Shown piece by piece: positions 44,071 through 54,731 of a stretch of 64,000 nt of DNA. Under the pieces are notes generated by a model. It was not told the origin of the DNA. It saw only the letters and a list, made by a program, of their open reading frames with translations, and searched no databases. Positions within the stretch are counted from its first letter, which is position 1; each line of letters opens with the position of its first letter. Made by a program: the position numbers and the translations under genes. Source of the DNA: UMGS755 sp045590535 (lineage in GTDB: Bacteria; Bacillota; Clostridia; UBA1381; UBA9506); the NCBI GenBank assembly GCA_045590535.1, contig JAZNRE010000014.1, positions 1-64,000 on the forward strand, read 5' to 3'.

Positions 44071-47000
44071 TCGGCAAATTCCAGCTGATAGGCAAGGTCC
44101 TGCATCTGATTGGAAAGGTATCGGCTTCGGTTCTGTGTGTCGCGGACATATCCCCGTGCCCAACCTCTGTCCGGCAAATCCCGCTCATCGCCGCTCTCTT
44201 TGTATTTTGCTATAGCCTCCTCCGCCCGCTGAATACGGCGAACAGAAAGTCGAAGGTCAGGGTTTTCCGTTGGCGCCTCATTGGATACATACTTAATTTG
44301 TTCCGGGTCAAAAACCATAGCCGAAGCGCCTTCGCCTTCGTGACCATTAATGTATACAATGCCGTCGTACCCTCTCCACTTTAATAACCTTCTTAACGAT
44401 GCATTTGCAGGTGAATCATATCGTTTTTCAAGAAAACCTTCCAACTTAGAGATAGAATTGTAGTCGTTTCTAGTGATGACGCCTTGGCGCAAAGCTTCAT
44501 CTGCAACAACCAGAGCTGGCCAAATCCCTCTATCCTCTGCGATTAAGGGATTTTTCAAGTTCACATAAACTTCTTTAATGAACTTTCCGCCACGCGTCAT
44601 GGCCTGCTCAGCTGAGCCAACATGAAAGCCAAAATCTCCTTTTTCAAAAACAGTAAATTCGCCATCTGTCGCATGGAAAAGAGGTATCAATTTGCCTTTC
44701 TCGTTTTTAAGCACCGTATTAGAAAAATAATTCCGAACATCCTCAGTCAATACTCTGCCCTCAGCATCTGTATTGCTTATTCTTCTCTCTGATATTTCTC
44801 GTAGAAAACCATAAGCGCGTTTCTTCTCTCGTGGCGAACTGAGGTCGTATGATTGTATTCTTCCACTCCAATCGATAAATCCGCGCCTTCTCTCAAGGCT
44901 AACTCTTGCAGGCTCTTTAACCCCTGCCATCCTTTGATAAGTCTTTTGGGAATCATCACTTTGTTGCCATACGCTGTTGTTTCCTCCACCAGTTCCTCTT
45001 GTGCCCAATGCTTCGGTGTTCGAACTGCCATTTGTGTCACCATCTTTCAACAATGTATCTTGGCTATATTCTATCACAGAATCATTATCCGAATCAAGAG
45101 ATTTTTGCAAAGCATCCTCGTTTTGCTGAATACGGCGAACCGACATAGGCTTGTCAAAAGATGAATTTTTTTCGCTCTTTTGGCGTATATTATTATTGAC
45201 AACAGATACCTTTTGTGGTACACTGTTATCAAAAGATACCTTTCCATTATTGGCCTTTGAGCCGCTGACGGATTTATCCGGGAAGGGTATCTTTTTTATT
45301 TTACCAATGTTGTACGCTTCTTTTCCTTCTAAATTAACACCAACGCTTAGTGTAAGTCTATAATAATCCCCATCCAAATCTCTGAAATACGCTGTTCGGT
45401 AATCAAATCCGTCAGACGCAAAATCTCCGCTATGTTGTTTTAAAGAAGGCTTGTGGTTGTCATATTGCGAAACCTGAATAACCTCATCAATCACACCCGC
45501 TGCATTTCCTTTTACGAGGTACAGCGTAGCATCATACTTGTCCTTACCAGCCAGTTTCCAAGCCGTTCTGCCGGTAATCTTTATAGTTTCTCCATTATCC
45601 AATGTAATTGCAATATCCTGACCATTCATTACCTTTTTCTTAACATAAGACATAATCTCATGCATTTGAATATCGGGGTTATCGCTATGAATAACTTTTT
45701 CATCAGCCTGCACATACTGTCTACCATCCGGTAAGGTTTCAATACTCATTGAAACGCCCGGATAAATCTGTCGATACCCGGGCGAATCCTCTGCATAATA
45801 AACTCCCGGTGTGTTCGCAAGCGGCATAACCCGGTCTCGCCACCACTGATCCATACCAAGCCGCTCCTCGACCTCCCGAGCCTCTATCTCCCCTGCTGTA
45901 TAGTAATACTTTTCCCATTTCTCCTCATCGGTTCCGTCCCACATTTCCCGATTAGAGCCTTCTGTAAACCCTTCCCTACATTGAATTGCATGCTGTAGCT
46001 CATGAATCATTGTTTTCCTTGGATCTTTTGCGTTCATAGAAATGGTAATCACATCAGACACAGGGTTATAGGAGCCGTTATAGGTTACGGACTGATCGAA
46101 AGATAACCGTATATCCGCTAAATCCGGATATTGTCTAAATAGCTTTGGATGATGAACAACATCTCCAAGCCTAAATATCGGCTGCTCATATTCTAAAATA
46201 TATTCATAGGCTTCTTGTTCTGAATATTGCGGTTCTTCCTTCAGCAGCTGTTCCACATCTTTCTTTATTCTCTGCTTGTAGGCTCCCTCTAAATCAAATT
46301 TCATCTCACTGTCATCAATCTCAAACCGCCACTTTCCGTCAAGACCGACAAACCATCCAGTTTCCCGAAATATCTGTTCTTTAAGAGCCCCTTGCCGTCT
46401 CATGCGCTTGGCCTTGGAAAGCAGACCCTGATTCATCCCCGCAGCATGCTTTCCACCATAGCTGAATTTAACCTCTCCACTAATTCCTTTGCTCCGTGAT
46501 CCTCTCTTTGCTGAGTTCTCTAAAACACTCTGGTATACTCTTTGTACCTCCTCAAAGTGATTCACCAAAGAGCGAATTTCTGTATTCTCACCACCAAAAT
46601 AGTCGCTAAATGCCTTGCGAATGCTCTCTAAAATCTCACCCAGCTTGTCAATGACCTTCTGTGCCAGCTTTCTGTCTGCCCTTGCAATGCGTGAAATGGT
46701 ATTGGGGTCACGCATCACTTCAGCACAAAGGTCTGCCATGGCCTCTTCCAGCACATGCTCGTAAAGCTCCTCTTGCGTCATGCTGCTGTAGTCTTTTCCA
46801 ATGGCGTCATAAGCCTCTAAAAGTGATTTGCGGTACCGTTCAAAACTCTCCAGATTCATGTCCTGGTTAACAATTTGCAAAAGCGCCCGAAATGCCGCAG
46901 GGTCATTCACCTTAAGGTCATGAAGAAACTCGTGGGAAATGGTGGCCAAAACCGGCTCGTCACTTGCCTGGTTAATATAAATTGTTCGTGTCTCCGGGTC

Positions 47001-47582
47001 ATAATAGCCATTCAGTCCATCCCGCGCAGAATATTCAGCAAAATGCACACCATATCGAGATGACAAAATATCCGCCACAGCCTTTGCCGTCCCCAGCTTC
47101 GACCGCCTTTCCCCCTCAACATCAAGCCTCCCTTGCCTAAAGGGAGGGGGACCGTCGAAGACGGTGGAGGGATTCAAAGAACCTTCCCCTACACCGTAGG
47201 GGTCGGCGTCCCCGACGACCCGCTGCGCCTCACCAAATCTCTGCACCTGTCCCTTTTCTGCACCATCTGCAAAATTTTTATTGCTATTTTCCGCATTTTG
47301 TGGTATACTAATTATAGATGGACTTAATGCCATTTCGGCTGCGGAGGCTACTGGAGCATCGTCGGTGACCGAAATTGGTGTTAGGTCCATTTCGTTTATT
47401 ATCAAAGTTTTACTTGTATTTTGCGGCATCCTGTGATATGTTATTATTGAAGGAATCATCAGCCGTCGCCTCTGGCAATTGGAGCCTGTTGGAAAGAAGC
47501 TGATTGATATCTTCTTCATCAAAGGAAGCATTGTCTGTTGGCGATGTGACTGCAGTTTCTGCAGCCCCCGCCCTTTCAGCAA
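44055..47582 (-). pseudogene. Truncated polyvalent multi-toxin protein
   Basis: A 1175-codon frame without a proper start next to the chromosomal terminator, so it appears cut at its 5' end. Domains in order: a zincin (ATISHEFLHDLKVND, with the flanking YGVHFAEYSA-type strand), a second zincin of the LPD23 type (TMIHELQHAIQ then AGEIEAREVEERLG), a PBECR-like nuclease region (YLVKGNAAGVIDEVIQVSQY), and an ADP-ribosyltransferase-like domain (IPLFHATDGEFTVF, then YDGIVYING and MVFDPEQIKYVS). Such giant proteins travel with phages and conjugative elements. Two intergenic repeats have been absorbed in frame near its N-terminus. The C-terminus runs into the tRNA-remnant repeat. Confidence 0.65.
47125..47221. 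repeat. Two intergenic repeat elements inside the polyvalent gene
   Basis: CCTTGCCTAAAGGGAGGGGGAC... (47125-47171) belongs to the same palindromic family as the copies at 56456-56578. CCCTACACCGTAGGGGTC... (47185-47221) belongs to a second family of tgtagggg-type repeats. Both are read in frame as STVFDGPPPFRQGRLD and GDADPYGVGE. Confidence 0.6.
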
Positions 47583-47610
47583 CGCTTCCTTCTTTTCTTT
47601 ATTCCAACAA

Positions 47611-47643
47611 AAAACGGCTCAGATGATTCATCTGAGCCGTTTT
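47611..47643. terminator. Bidirectional terminator
   Basis: AACGGCTCAGATGA (47613-47626) pairs with TCATCTGAGCCGTT (47628-47641), flanked by A- and T-runs. It ends the TRAP operon on the - strand and marks the 5' limit of the truncated gene. Confidence 0.85.
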
Positions 47644-47658
47644 CATATTCATAACAAA

Positions 47659-49608
47659 TTATGCAGCAAGGGTGTTCGATTTTTTTCTTGTGATAAACTG
47701 AAGCACAACAACCGCTGCAACAATAACAATACCAACAATGTCGGTTGTGGGGTTCGGGTCGATTAAGAGCAATCCGCCCACCGCACTAGCAATTCTTTGA
47801 TACCAGGGCATGTTGTTAAGCAAATAACCCTCTAAGCCGGCCGAAATGCCGAACATACCAATGAGTGAGGTGATGCTGATTTGAATAACTGCAAGAGGTG
47901 TTGTGTCAATAAACAACATAGCCGGATTCAAAGCAAAAATGTAAGGCACGATGAAAGCACCAATGGCTAGTTTGGTCGCTGTGATTGCCGTTTTCATGGG
48001 ATTACCTTGTGCAATGGCTGCGCCGGCATAGGCCGCCAAAGCAACCGGCGGTGTTAAATCAGCCACAATACCAAAATAGAACACAAAGAAGTGAGCCGCA
48101 ATCATGGGCACGCCCATGCGGGTTAAAATTGGCGCACAGGTTGCCGCCATAATGCAATAGTTTGCTGTGGTGGGAACACCCATACCCAAAACAATACAGC
48201 AAAGCATAGTTAAAACCAAGGCGATAATCACTTGGTCGCCTGCCAGGGCAACAATGCCGTTAATCATAATGTTGGCAAGACCTGTCATGGTGATGGTGCC
48301 GGCGATAATGCCTGCAACGCCGCAGGCTGCCGCAACGGTAATCATACCCTGTCCGCCTGCTGCAAGAGCTTCAAAAATGCGTTTGGGTGTTATGCGGTTG
48401 CCTTTGTTAAACAAGCTGACAACAATGGTGGATACAATGGCAATAGCCGCCGCATATTGAATGGAGTTTTTGCTGGTGCCCACAAGATAAATGAGAAGCA
48501 CCAGAGGAATAATCATATAAATTTTCTTTAAAAGCGGTAAAAACTTGGGCAGTTCTTCTCTGGAAAGACCGCGCAATCCGTTTTTCTTGGCTTCTAAATG
48601 AACCGTAATGAAAATACCGGCAAAGTATAAAATTGCGGGCAAAATGGCTCTTACTACAATGTTGCTGTAAGGTGTGCCTACATAATCAGCCATTAAGAAA
48701 GCAGCTGCACCCATAATTGGGGGCATAATCTGACCGTCGGTGGAAGCCGATGCCTCGGCAGCGGCTGCAAACTCGGGGCTATAGCCTGTCTTTTTCATCA
48801 AAGGAATGGTAACAGAGCCCGAACCAACGGTGTTGGCAACCGAAGAGCCCGAAACCATGCCCTCTAACGCACTGGCAACAACGGCAACCTTTGCCGGTCC
48901 GCCTGAAAAGCCGCCCACAACTGTGTTGGCGAAGTTAATGAAGAAATCGGCAATACCGGTGCGCTCCAAAAAGGCACCAAAGATAATAAACACAACAATA
49001 AACTTAGAGCACACATTGATGGGGGTTGAAAGAATACCCTCTTTGCCGTAGAACAAATAGTGCACAATGTAATTGAGTTTGCCCCAGAAGGTGGGATTGG
49101 AAAGGCCCCAAAAAAGAGCATAACCAATGAAGCAAAGCGCCACAATAACAATGGGCAGACCAACGCTTCGGCGACAAACCTCCACAATGGACACAATACC
49201 GATAATACCAATAATAATCTGATACCAAGTAAAGTTTGCACCCTGCTGGATGATGTCCATGGCATTAACGGAATAATAAAGGAATGATGCTGTGCCTAAA
49301 AGCATTAACAGCACATCATACCAGGGCATGTAATTCACCTTTTGCTTGCCCTTTTTAGCCGGATACATAAGGTAGCCGATTAAAACAATAAAAGCCACAA
49401 AGGTGGTTAACCTGAGTTCTTCCAACCAGCTTGCAAACAAGGTGACATATAGGCAGAATAATGAAAAAGCCGCTAAAACGCAGTTGACTGCAATTTTGGC
49501 TTTGCCTTCCCACACTCTTGTGTTTGACTCGCGGTCAAATTTTTGCATAACGGCTTCTAAATCCATGGGTTGCTCCGGAACCGCCGCCTTTTTCTTAAAA
49601 AATCTCAC
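47659..49608 (-). CDS. TRAP transporter fused permease (4TM/12TM, TAXI type)
   Basis: 649 residues with about 16-18 hydrophobic spans. Both TRAP membrane parts are fused: the small DctQ-like part at the N-terminus and the large DctM-like part (GSSVANTVGSGSVTIPLMKK, TDGQIMPPIMGAAAFLMADY). It drives sodium- or proton-coupled uptake of an organic acid, using the binding protein encoded next door (about 80 nt upstream). The substrate cannot be told; TAXI systems commonly take C4-dicarboxylates, glutamate or other acids. Confidence 0.92.
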   Translation of the reverse strand: MRFFKKKAAVPEQPMDLEAVMQKFDRESNTRVWEGKAKIAVNCVLAAFSLFCLYVTLFASWLEELRLTTFVAFIVLIGYLMYPAKKGKQKVNYMPWYDVLLMLLGTASFLYYSVNAMDIIQQGANFTWYQIIIGIIGIVSIVEVCRRSVGLPIVIVALCFIGYALFWGLSNPTFWGKLNYIVHYLFYGKEGILSTPINVCSKFIVVFIIFGAFLERTGIADFFINFANTVVGGFSGGPAKVAVVASALEGMVSGSSVANTVGSGSVTIPLMKKTGYSPEFAAAAEASASTDGQIMPPIMGAAAFLMADYVGTPYSNIVVRAILPAILYFAGIFITVHLEAKKNGLRGLSREELPKFLPLLKKIYMIIPLVLLIYLVGTSKNSIQYAAAIAIVSTIVVSLFNKGNRITPKRIFEALAAGGQGMITVAAACGVAGIIAGTITMTGLANIMINGIVALAGDQVIIALVLTMLCCIVLGMGVPTTANYCIMAATCAPILTRMGVPMIAAHFFVFYFGIVADLTPPVALAAYAGAAIAQGNPMKTAITATKLAIGAFIVPYIFALNPAMLFIDTTPLAVIQISITSLIGMFGISAGLEGYLLNNMPWYQRIASAVGGLLLIDPNPTTDIVGIVIVAAVVVLQFITRKKSNTLAA

Positions 49609-49685
49609 GCCTAATCCTCCAACTGTACTGTGATATTAAAATGGCTGCGACGAAATTCGCCGCAGCCACAAGCCTTAGCTCAAAA

Positions 49686-50645
49686 TTACTCGGCTGCTAC
49701 TGTAATACCTTTTTCTGCAAAGTATTTAGCAGCACCTGCATGGAAGGGAACTGTGAGACCCTCTGTTGCATTTTCGAGGCTGAGTTCTGCGCCCTTTGCA
49801 TTTTCTGCAGCAATAGCTTCGCTGTTATCAAAGATGGCTGCTGTTAATTTGTAAACATCTTCTTCAGCAGCGGAAGCGCTTACAATCAAAGTAGCTTTAA
49901 CGGTGATGGTCACAACATCTTCTGTCTGACCGTTATAGGTGCCAGCAGGGATGGTGAGCGCTGTGTAGAAGGGGCAGTCTGCCATCAGCTTTTCAGCAAT
50001 AGCGCCGTCGATGGGCACTAAGTATGCTTCATTTGTTGTGCAGAGCTCTGTAATTGCCGGTGTGGGAGCGCCTGCAACGATGAATGCAGCATCAATCTTC
50101 TTATCCTTTAAAGCATCAGCGCTGTCAGCAAAGGACTGGTACTGTGCTTTAATATCGTTTTCAGTGAGGCCGGCTGCTGCTAAAACATCAATGGCGTTAA
50201 AGTAAACGCCGGAGCCGGGAGCACCGATGGAAACGGACTTGCCTTTTAAATCAGCAACAGATTTAATAGAGGGGTCCATGGTTACCAGCTGAACAGCTTC
50301 TGCATAAAGACCGGCAACGGTGCGGAAGGATTCAACCTTGCCTTCAGCTTCAAAAGAACGGGTGCCTGCCCAAGCATAAGACATAACATCAGACTGAACT
50401 GTACCCAGCTGATAGTTACCTGCATCAATGCCCTGAATGTTAGCCTTGGAACCGTCAGTTGAAACAACGGTAACACCAATGCCTGCATTGTCTTTAATAT
50501 ACTGGCTGAGAACACCGCCGTAACCATAATATGTACCGGAAGTGCCGCCTGTACCCATTGTCATTTTTGTTCCGGCTGTGCCGTTGCAACCAACAAAGGC
50601 AAGAGCCATTGCCAGAACCAGTAAAAGTGCTACAATTTTTTTCAT
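49686..50645 (-). CDS. TAXI-family TRAP solute-binding lipoprotein
   Basis: 319 residues. Lipoprotein signal MKKIVALLLVLAMALAFVGC (Cys20 for lipidation), then TMGTGGTSGTYYGYGGVLSQ, the TAXI substrate-clamp opening, and DLKGKSVSIGAPGSGVYFNA. It would hold the ligand outside the membrane for the fused permease, the next gene on the same strand. SD GGAGGAG. The sequence between this gene and the next - strand gene contains no clear terminator. Confidence 0.92.
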   Translation of the reverse strand: MKKIVALLLVLAMALAFVGCNGTAGTKMTMGTGGTSGTYYGYGGVLSQYIKDNAGIGVTVVSTDGSKANIQGIDAGNYQLGTVQSDVMSYAWAGTRSFEAEGKVESFRTVAGLYAEAVQLVTMDPSIKSVADLKGKSVSIGAPGSGVYFNAIDVLAAAGLTENDIKAQYQSFADSADALKDKKIDAAFIVAGAPTPAITELCTTNEAYLVPIDGAIAEKLMADCPFYTALTIPAGTYNGQTEDVVTITVKATLIVSASAAEEDVYKLTAAIFDNSEAIAAENAKGAELSLENATEGLTVPFHAGAAKYFAEKGITVAAE

Positions 50646-50781
50646 TTTGTCTCCTCCATATTTTTAAATTTCTTTAAACACGATAATAATAACTATTTAA
50701 TATTATATAACATTTTTTTCAATTTTTCAATAACAATTTTTATTTTCTCAGGTTTTCTTTTTTAAAGAACGGCACAAGCTT

Positions 50782-51582
50782 TTATTTGTGATTGGCAAGG
50801 CCCGCATCAAAAACCATTTGCTGAAGTTTTAACGCACTTTCTTTACATTTTTTTAAATAGGCTTCTTTCGTGTATTGCTCTGCATATTCATTGTCGTAAT
50901 ACACTTCCAGGGTCAAATCTCCCTGATAGCCTAAAGACGCCATTTTGCCGCACATTTTTTCAAAGTTAAAAGATCCTTCAAAGGGAATCTGATGCAAATC
51001 GTCAACCCCGTCATTATCGTGAAGATGGGTGCACAAAAGCCTCTCTCCCACCAAGTCAAGAAAGCTCACCTCGGGATTAAAGCAAAACTCATGACCGCAG
51101 TCATAACAAAAACCCACATGTTCGCTTTGAAAATGCGCCAGCGTGTCAACCAGAAATTCTGCCGATTTGATGTTTTCAAAGGCAATCTTTACGCCTTTTT
51201 TATAAGCATAGTCAACAATGGGCGTTAGGTTTTTAATGCCTGTATCAAAGCGGGCGCCCTCTGTGTCGGGGTGAACATGCACCACCATGATCGGAATGTC
51301 GAAGGCGTTGCAATTATCAATGCCTCGAACCAGCGCATCAATATATTCTGTGCAATCAAGATCATTATCCCATGCGGTTTCAGACCCAGGAATGGCCGAA
51401 TGAGAATTGGCATATGTCAGGTTATATTGGTCTGCAAGCGCTCTAAAGCTTCTGATTTTTTCTGCATCGGTGGAATGGCGGTGGCTTGAATAAAAACCGT
51501 CAAACCCCAAGGTTGCAAGCATGGGGATAAGTTCGTCATGTTCAATGCCTTTAAAAACATCCATGCAAATTTTGTTTTTCAC
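50782..51582 (-). CDS. Sugar phosphate isomerase/epimerase (TIM barrel)
   Basis: 266 residues of the AP-endonuclease-2/IolE-like TIM-barrel family. Likely metal ligands: Glu in IAFENIKS, Asp/His in CYDCGHEF, His in THLHDNDG and Glu in LTLEVYYDN. Enzymes of this fold isomerise or epimerise keto sugars or inosose derivatives. It lies beside a TRAP transporter and a 2-hydroxyacid dehydrogenase, suggesting a catabolic unit for a sugar acid (inferred). Confidence 0.85.
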   Translation of the reverse strand: MKNKICMDVFKGIEHDELIPMLATLGFDGFYSSHRHSTDAEKIRSFRALADQYNLTYANSHSAIPGSETAWDNDLDCTEYIDALVRGIDNCNAFDIPIMVVHVHPDTEGARFDTGIKNLTPIVDYAYKKGVKIAFENIKSAEFLVDTLAHFQSEHVGFCYDCGHEFCFNPEVSFLDLVGERLLCTHLHDNDGVDDLHQIPFEGSFNFEKMCGKMASLGYQGDLTLEVYYDNEYAEQYTKEAYLKKCKESALKLQQMVFDAGLANHK

Positions 51583-51631
51583 AAAAATCGCCCTTTCTTT
51601 TTCTTTCTGTAATGTTTACGATTGCAAAACC

Positions 51632-52579
51632 TTACACTACACGATTGCGATGACTGCCTGCGTAAAAGGCCTTGATGTTTTCAACAATTTCAAAAAGGCA
51701 GCGGCACCTTGACTCATAGGCGCCCCATGCCATATGGGGTGTCAGGCACACATTGGGTCGGTTTTGTATTTTGCAAAAGGGATGCTTTCCGTCAAATGGT
51801 TCTACCGCATAAACATCCGTGCCAAAGGCACCAATTCGCCCTTCTAAAACCGCTTCGCAAACCGCCTCTTCATCGGTCACAGCACCTCTTGCGGTGTTCA
51901 CCAAAATAACATTTTCTTTCATCAAGCCGATTTGTTCTTTGCCAATCATGCCCCGTGTGGAATCGCTTAAGGGTGTGTGAATGGAAATCACATCCGACTC
52001 ACGGCAAAGCTCTTCCAAAGTCACGCAGGTGCAGTCATCAGAAGGTGTTCTTTTATGAACAAGCACACGGCAACCCAAGGCTTTGGCAACGGCACCCACT
52101 TCTTTTCCAATGCTGCCATAACCGATAATGCCCCAGGTTTTGCCGTAAAGCTCATGGTAAACAGGGGTTAGCTTGTTAGCGACACCGCTTTGGGTGTATG
52201 CCCCGCTGGCCACATACTCAGCATAAGGCTTTAAGTGAACCGAGAGAGCTAAAACCATAGCCGCCGTAACCTGCGAAACGCTGTGACAAGAATAGCCCAC
52301 AACATTGCAAACAGCTATGTTGCGCTCACGGCAATAGTCCAAATCAACATTATCATAGCCCGTTGCCGCAAGACAAATCAGTTTCAGGCTGGTCGCATCT
52401 TTTAAAACGCCGCCGTGCAACTTGACTTTGTTAACGATAACAACCTCAGCATCCTGTATTCTCTCTGCCACCTGTGAGGGCTCTGTGCCGTCATAAACCG
52501 TGCATTCGCCCAGTTTTTGAACTGGCTCAAGAGATAGGTCAGCCCCCAAGGTTTTGGCATCTAAAATAGCAATTTTCAT
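51632..52579 (-). CDS. D-2-hydroxyacid dehydrogenase
   Basis: 315 residues from ATG 52579 (SD GGAGTGGAG); the longer frame is upstream noise. Rossmann motif GIIGYGSIGKEVGAVAKALG, catalytic Arg in VNTARGAVTDEEAV, Glu near VYAVEPFDG and His in LTPHMAWGAYESR. NAD-dependent reduction of a 2-keto acid to a D-hydroxy acid (or the reverse), in the glycerate/hydroxypyruvate dehydrogenase group. Lies 50 nt upstream of the TIM-barrel gene. Confidence 0.9.
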   Translation of the reverse strand: MKIAILDAKTLGADLSLEPVQKLGECTVYDGTEPSQVAERIQDAEVVIVNKVKLHGGVLKDATSLKLICLAATGYDNVDLDYCRERNIAVCNVVGYSCHSVSQVTAAMVLALSVHLKPYAEYVASGAYTQSGVANKLTPVYHELYGKTWGIIGYGSIGKEVGAVAKALGCRVLVHKRTPSDDCTCVTLEELCRESDVISIHTPLSDSTRGMIGKEQIGLMKENVILVNTARGAVTDEEAVCEAVLEGRIGAFGTDVYAVEPFDGKHPFCKIQNRPNVCLTPHMAWGAYESRCRCLFEIVENIKAFYAGSHRNRVV

Positions 52580-52611
52580 TTCTCCACTCCTTAAAATGGT
52601 GTAAGCTTGCC

Positions 52612-53523
52612 TCACGCCTCTTTTGCACAATCGAAAGCTTTGCTTTTTTCAGGTAACTGCACCAGCACAATGGCCAGGAACATAAGCACGCAACCAAAAA
52701 TTTGTGAAAGATTCATGGCCTCTGATAAAATAATCCATCCCGAAATAGCCGCAAACACCGATTCAAAGGACATGATGATAGAGGCCGATGTGGGCTCTGC
52801 ATATTGCTGACCCACTACCTGCAGGGTGTATGCCACGCCGCAGGACATAATACCTGAATACAAAAGTGCGGTTGTGCAACTTAAAATGGCGGCCATGTCA
52901 GGCTTTTCAATCAAGAACATAAGCACAAGGTTAATGCCGCCCGAAATTAAAAACTGCGTGCAGGAAAGCTTAATGCCGTCAACCTCGTGCACAAACTTAT
53001 CAATAAAAAGAATTTGCCCTGCAAAAAACACGGCGCAAATAATGGTTAAAAGGTCCCCCACATTAAAGGAAACATTATTGCCGAACAGGCACAGAAAATA
53101 CATGCCCAAAACCGCTGTTAAAACGCCGATGACCATTTTAAAGTTCAGCTTTTTGCCGTAGAACAAACCTAAAATGGCCACAAAAATAATGTAGAGAGCG
53201 GTTAAAAATCCGCTTTTTGCCGTTGTGGTATATTTAAGACCATAGGTTTGCAGAGTAGAGGCAATGCACAAAAAGACACCGCAAATAGCACCACAGGCCA
53301 AAAGTTTTTTAAAGTTTGTCTTTTGGTGAGTGCCCTTCTTTTTCTTTCTTCTGTCTGTGAAGAAGATGAAGGGCAGAAGCACCAAACCACCCATGGTGGT
53401 GCGAATACCCATAAAGGTGTTGGGGTCAATATACTCCATGCCCACGCTTTGTGAAACAAAGGATATGCCCCAAATGATGGCTGTGAAAAATAAAATAATG
53501 TTACCTTTCAGTCGGTTCTTCAT
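52612..53523 (-). CDS. EamA/DMT-family permease
   Basis: 303 residues from ATG 53523, AAAGGAAG upstream. Ten hydrophobic segments in two EamA repeats (LFFTAIIWGISFVSQSVG, and SIIMSFESVFAAISGWIILS near the C-terminus). Drug/metabolite transporter that exports or imports small molecules. Last of the transport/catabolic run; 33 nt separate it from the dehydrogenase gene. Confidence 0.9.
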   Translation of the reverse strand: MKNRLKGNIILFFTAIIWGISFVSQSVGMEYIDPNTFMGIRTTMGGLVLLPFIFFTDRRKKKKGTHQKTNFKKLLACGAICGVFLCIASTLQTYGLKYTTTAKSGFLTALYIIFVAILGLFYGKKLNFKMVIGVLTAVLGMYFLCLFGNNVSFNVGDLLTIICAVFFAGQILFIDKFVHEVDGIKLSCTQFLISGGINLVLMFLIEKPDMAAILSCTTALLYSGIMSCGVAYTLQVVGQQYAEPTSASIIMSFESVFAAISGWIILSEAMNLSQIFGCVLMFLAIVLVQLPEKSKAFDCAKEA

Positions 53524-53596
53524 GTGATTCTTCCTTTCGAGAGTTGCGCCATTTTGTGTTTTAAATTTGCCAAACGAATGCATCGCCGTTTGAGAA

Positions 53597-54616
53597 TTAT
53601 TCCACAACAATCTCCGCATTCATAGGCACAATTTGAATATATGTATTCCCCGGGTTGAGTGTAAGCTTTGTGCCGTCTGTTTTTGTATAAATCGTTTTTG
53701 CGGACCGCGACGGCTTTGACCAGTTTATATCAATAACCTTGCCGTTTGTGATATAATACCCTGTTCCGCTTCCGACATTTTTCAAGTCTTGCCTGCCCTT
53801 GTCCTCACCATCATTTAAAGTATAATTAGTAACCTTGTAAATAATAATATTTTTGGCATGCAGGCATTCGCCGGTCTGACTCATGTGCTCTATCCCGTCT
53901 ACAAATCTCTTATATCGCTTGTTTTGAGCATCATACTCATAGCTTACAGAATACATATAAGAATATGGCAAACAAATCTTGGTTGCCGGTTTTTCAGATT
54001 CAAGTTCTGTATCTTCTTTGTAATACTCAAAATGCTTAACATCAGTTTTATCACTGTAATTTTTGGTTGATACTGCCATATCGTGAAGTTTATCTAACCC
54101 TGTATATAAATTGTGCCAGGTTCTGTCGTAGGTTTTGTCTCTCCAAAAGATTTGACCGTCAACACCTAAAATGCCGTTGATATTTTCCACGCCAAAATTG
54201 GATATATCTCTTGACGCCTGCGGGCTCCAACCGGCATGAGCATATATGGCGTCGTGCTCAAGGGCATAATCTAAAAAATAATGCCTCGAAGAACGAACCG
54301 GACCAACCTTTTCTAGCTCATGCTCTTTAAAAAGAGCCATAAATCGGGTTGAACCACCCTCGACCAAAATTTCATAAACAACATAGGCGCTTTCAAGACC
54401 AAGCTGGGGTCTTGCCTCTTTGGTGTCGTTATCGATCATCACAGCGATTGGTCTTGTGTCTGTTTGCATTTTTTTGTAAAATTCCATTTCGGGGGTTATT
54501 TTTTCTGAAACAGCCGGCGTTACACCAATTGCGTCGTCAGTTTGTATTGTTTGCCTGCTGCAAGCCGTTATAAAAAGCATATTCATAACCAAAAACAAAA
54601 CAAACGCTCTTTTCAT
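53597..54616 (-). CDS. DUF3048 (YerB-like) lipoprotein
   Basis: 339 residues from ATG 54616. Lipobox NMLFITAC (Cys after ~18 residues). RPIAVMIDNDTKEARPQLGL, AYVVYEILVEGGSTRFMALF and VGPVRSSRHYFLDYALEHDA are the DUF3048 core, followed by the C-terminal domain with TDGTKLTLNPGNTYIQIVP. Surface-anchored protein of unknown function, related to YerB of Bacillus. SD AAAGGAGAG. Confidence 0.9.
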   Translation of the reverse strand: MKRAFVLFLVMNMLFITACSRQTIQTDDAIGVTPAVSEKITPEMEFYKKMQTDTRPIAVMIDNDTKEARPQLGLESAYVVYEILVEGGSTRFMALFKEHELEKVGPVRSSRHYFLDYALEHDAIYAHAGWSPQASRDISNFGVENINGILGVDGQIFWRDKTYDRTWHNLYTGLDKLHDMAVSTKNYSDKTDVKHFEYYKEDTELESEKPATKICLPYSYMYSVSYEYDAQNKRYKRFVDGIEHMSQTGECLHAKNIIIYKVTNYTLNDGEDKGRQDLKNVGSGTGYYITNGKVIDINWSKPSRSAKTIYTKTDGTKLTLNPGNTYIQIVPMNAEIVVE

Positions 54617-54731
54617 ATGTATCTCTCCTTTGACTTTGATTAAAAAAGTTAAACACAAAATTGAAACAGCGTCAACTGCGCTGGTTTACAGAATTCTTCT
54701 TTCGGCACATTGCTCAAAAGCAACAACCAAT

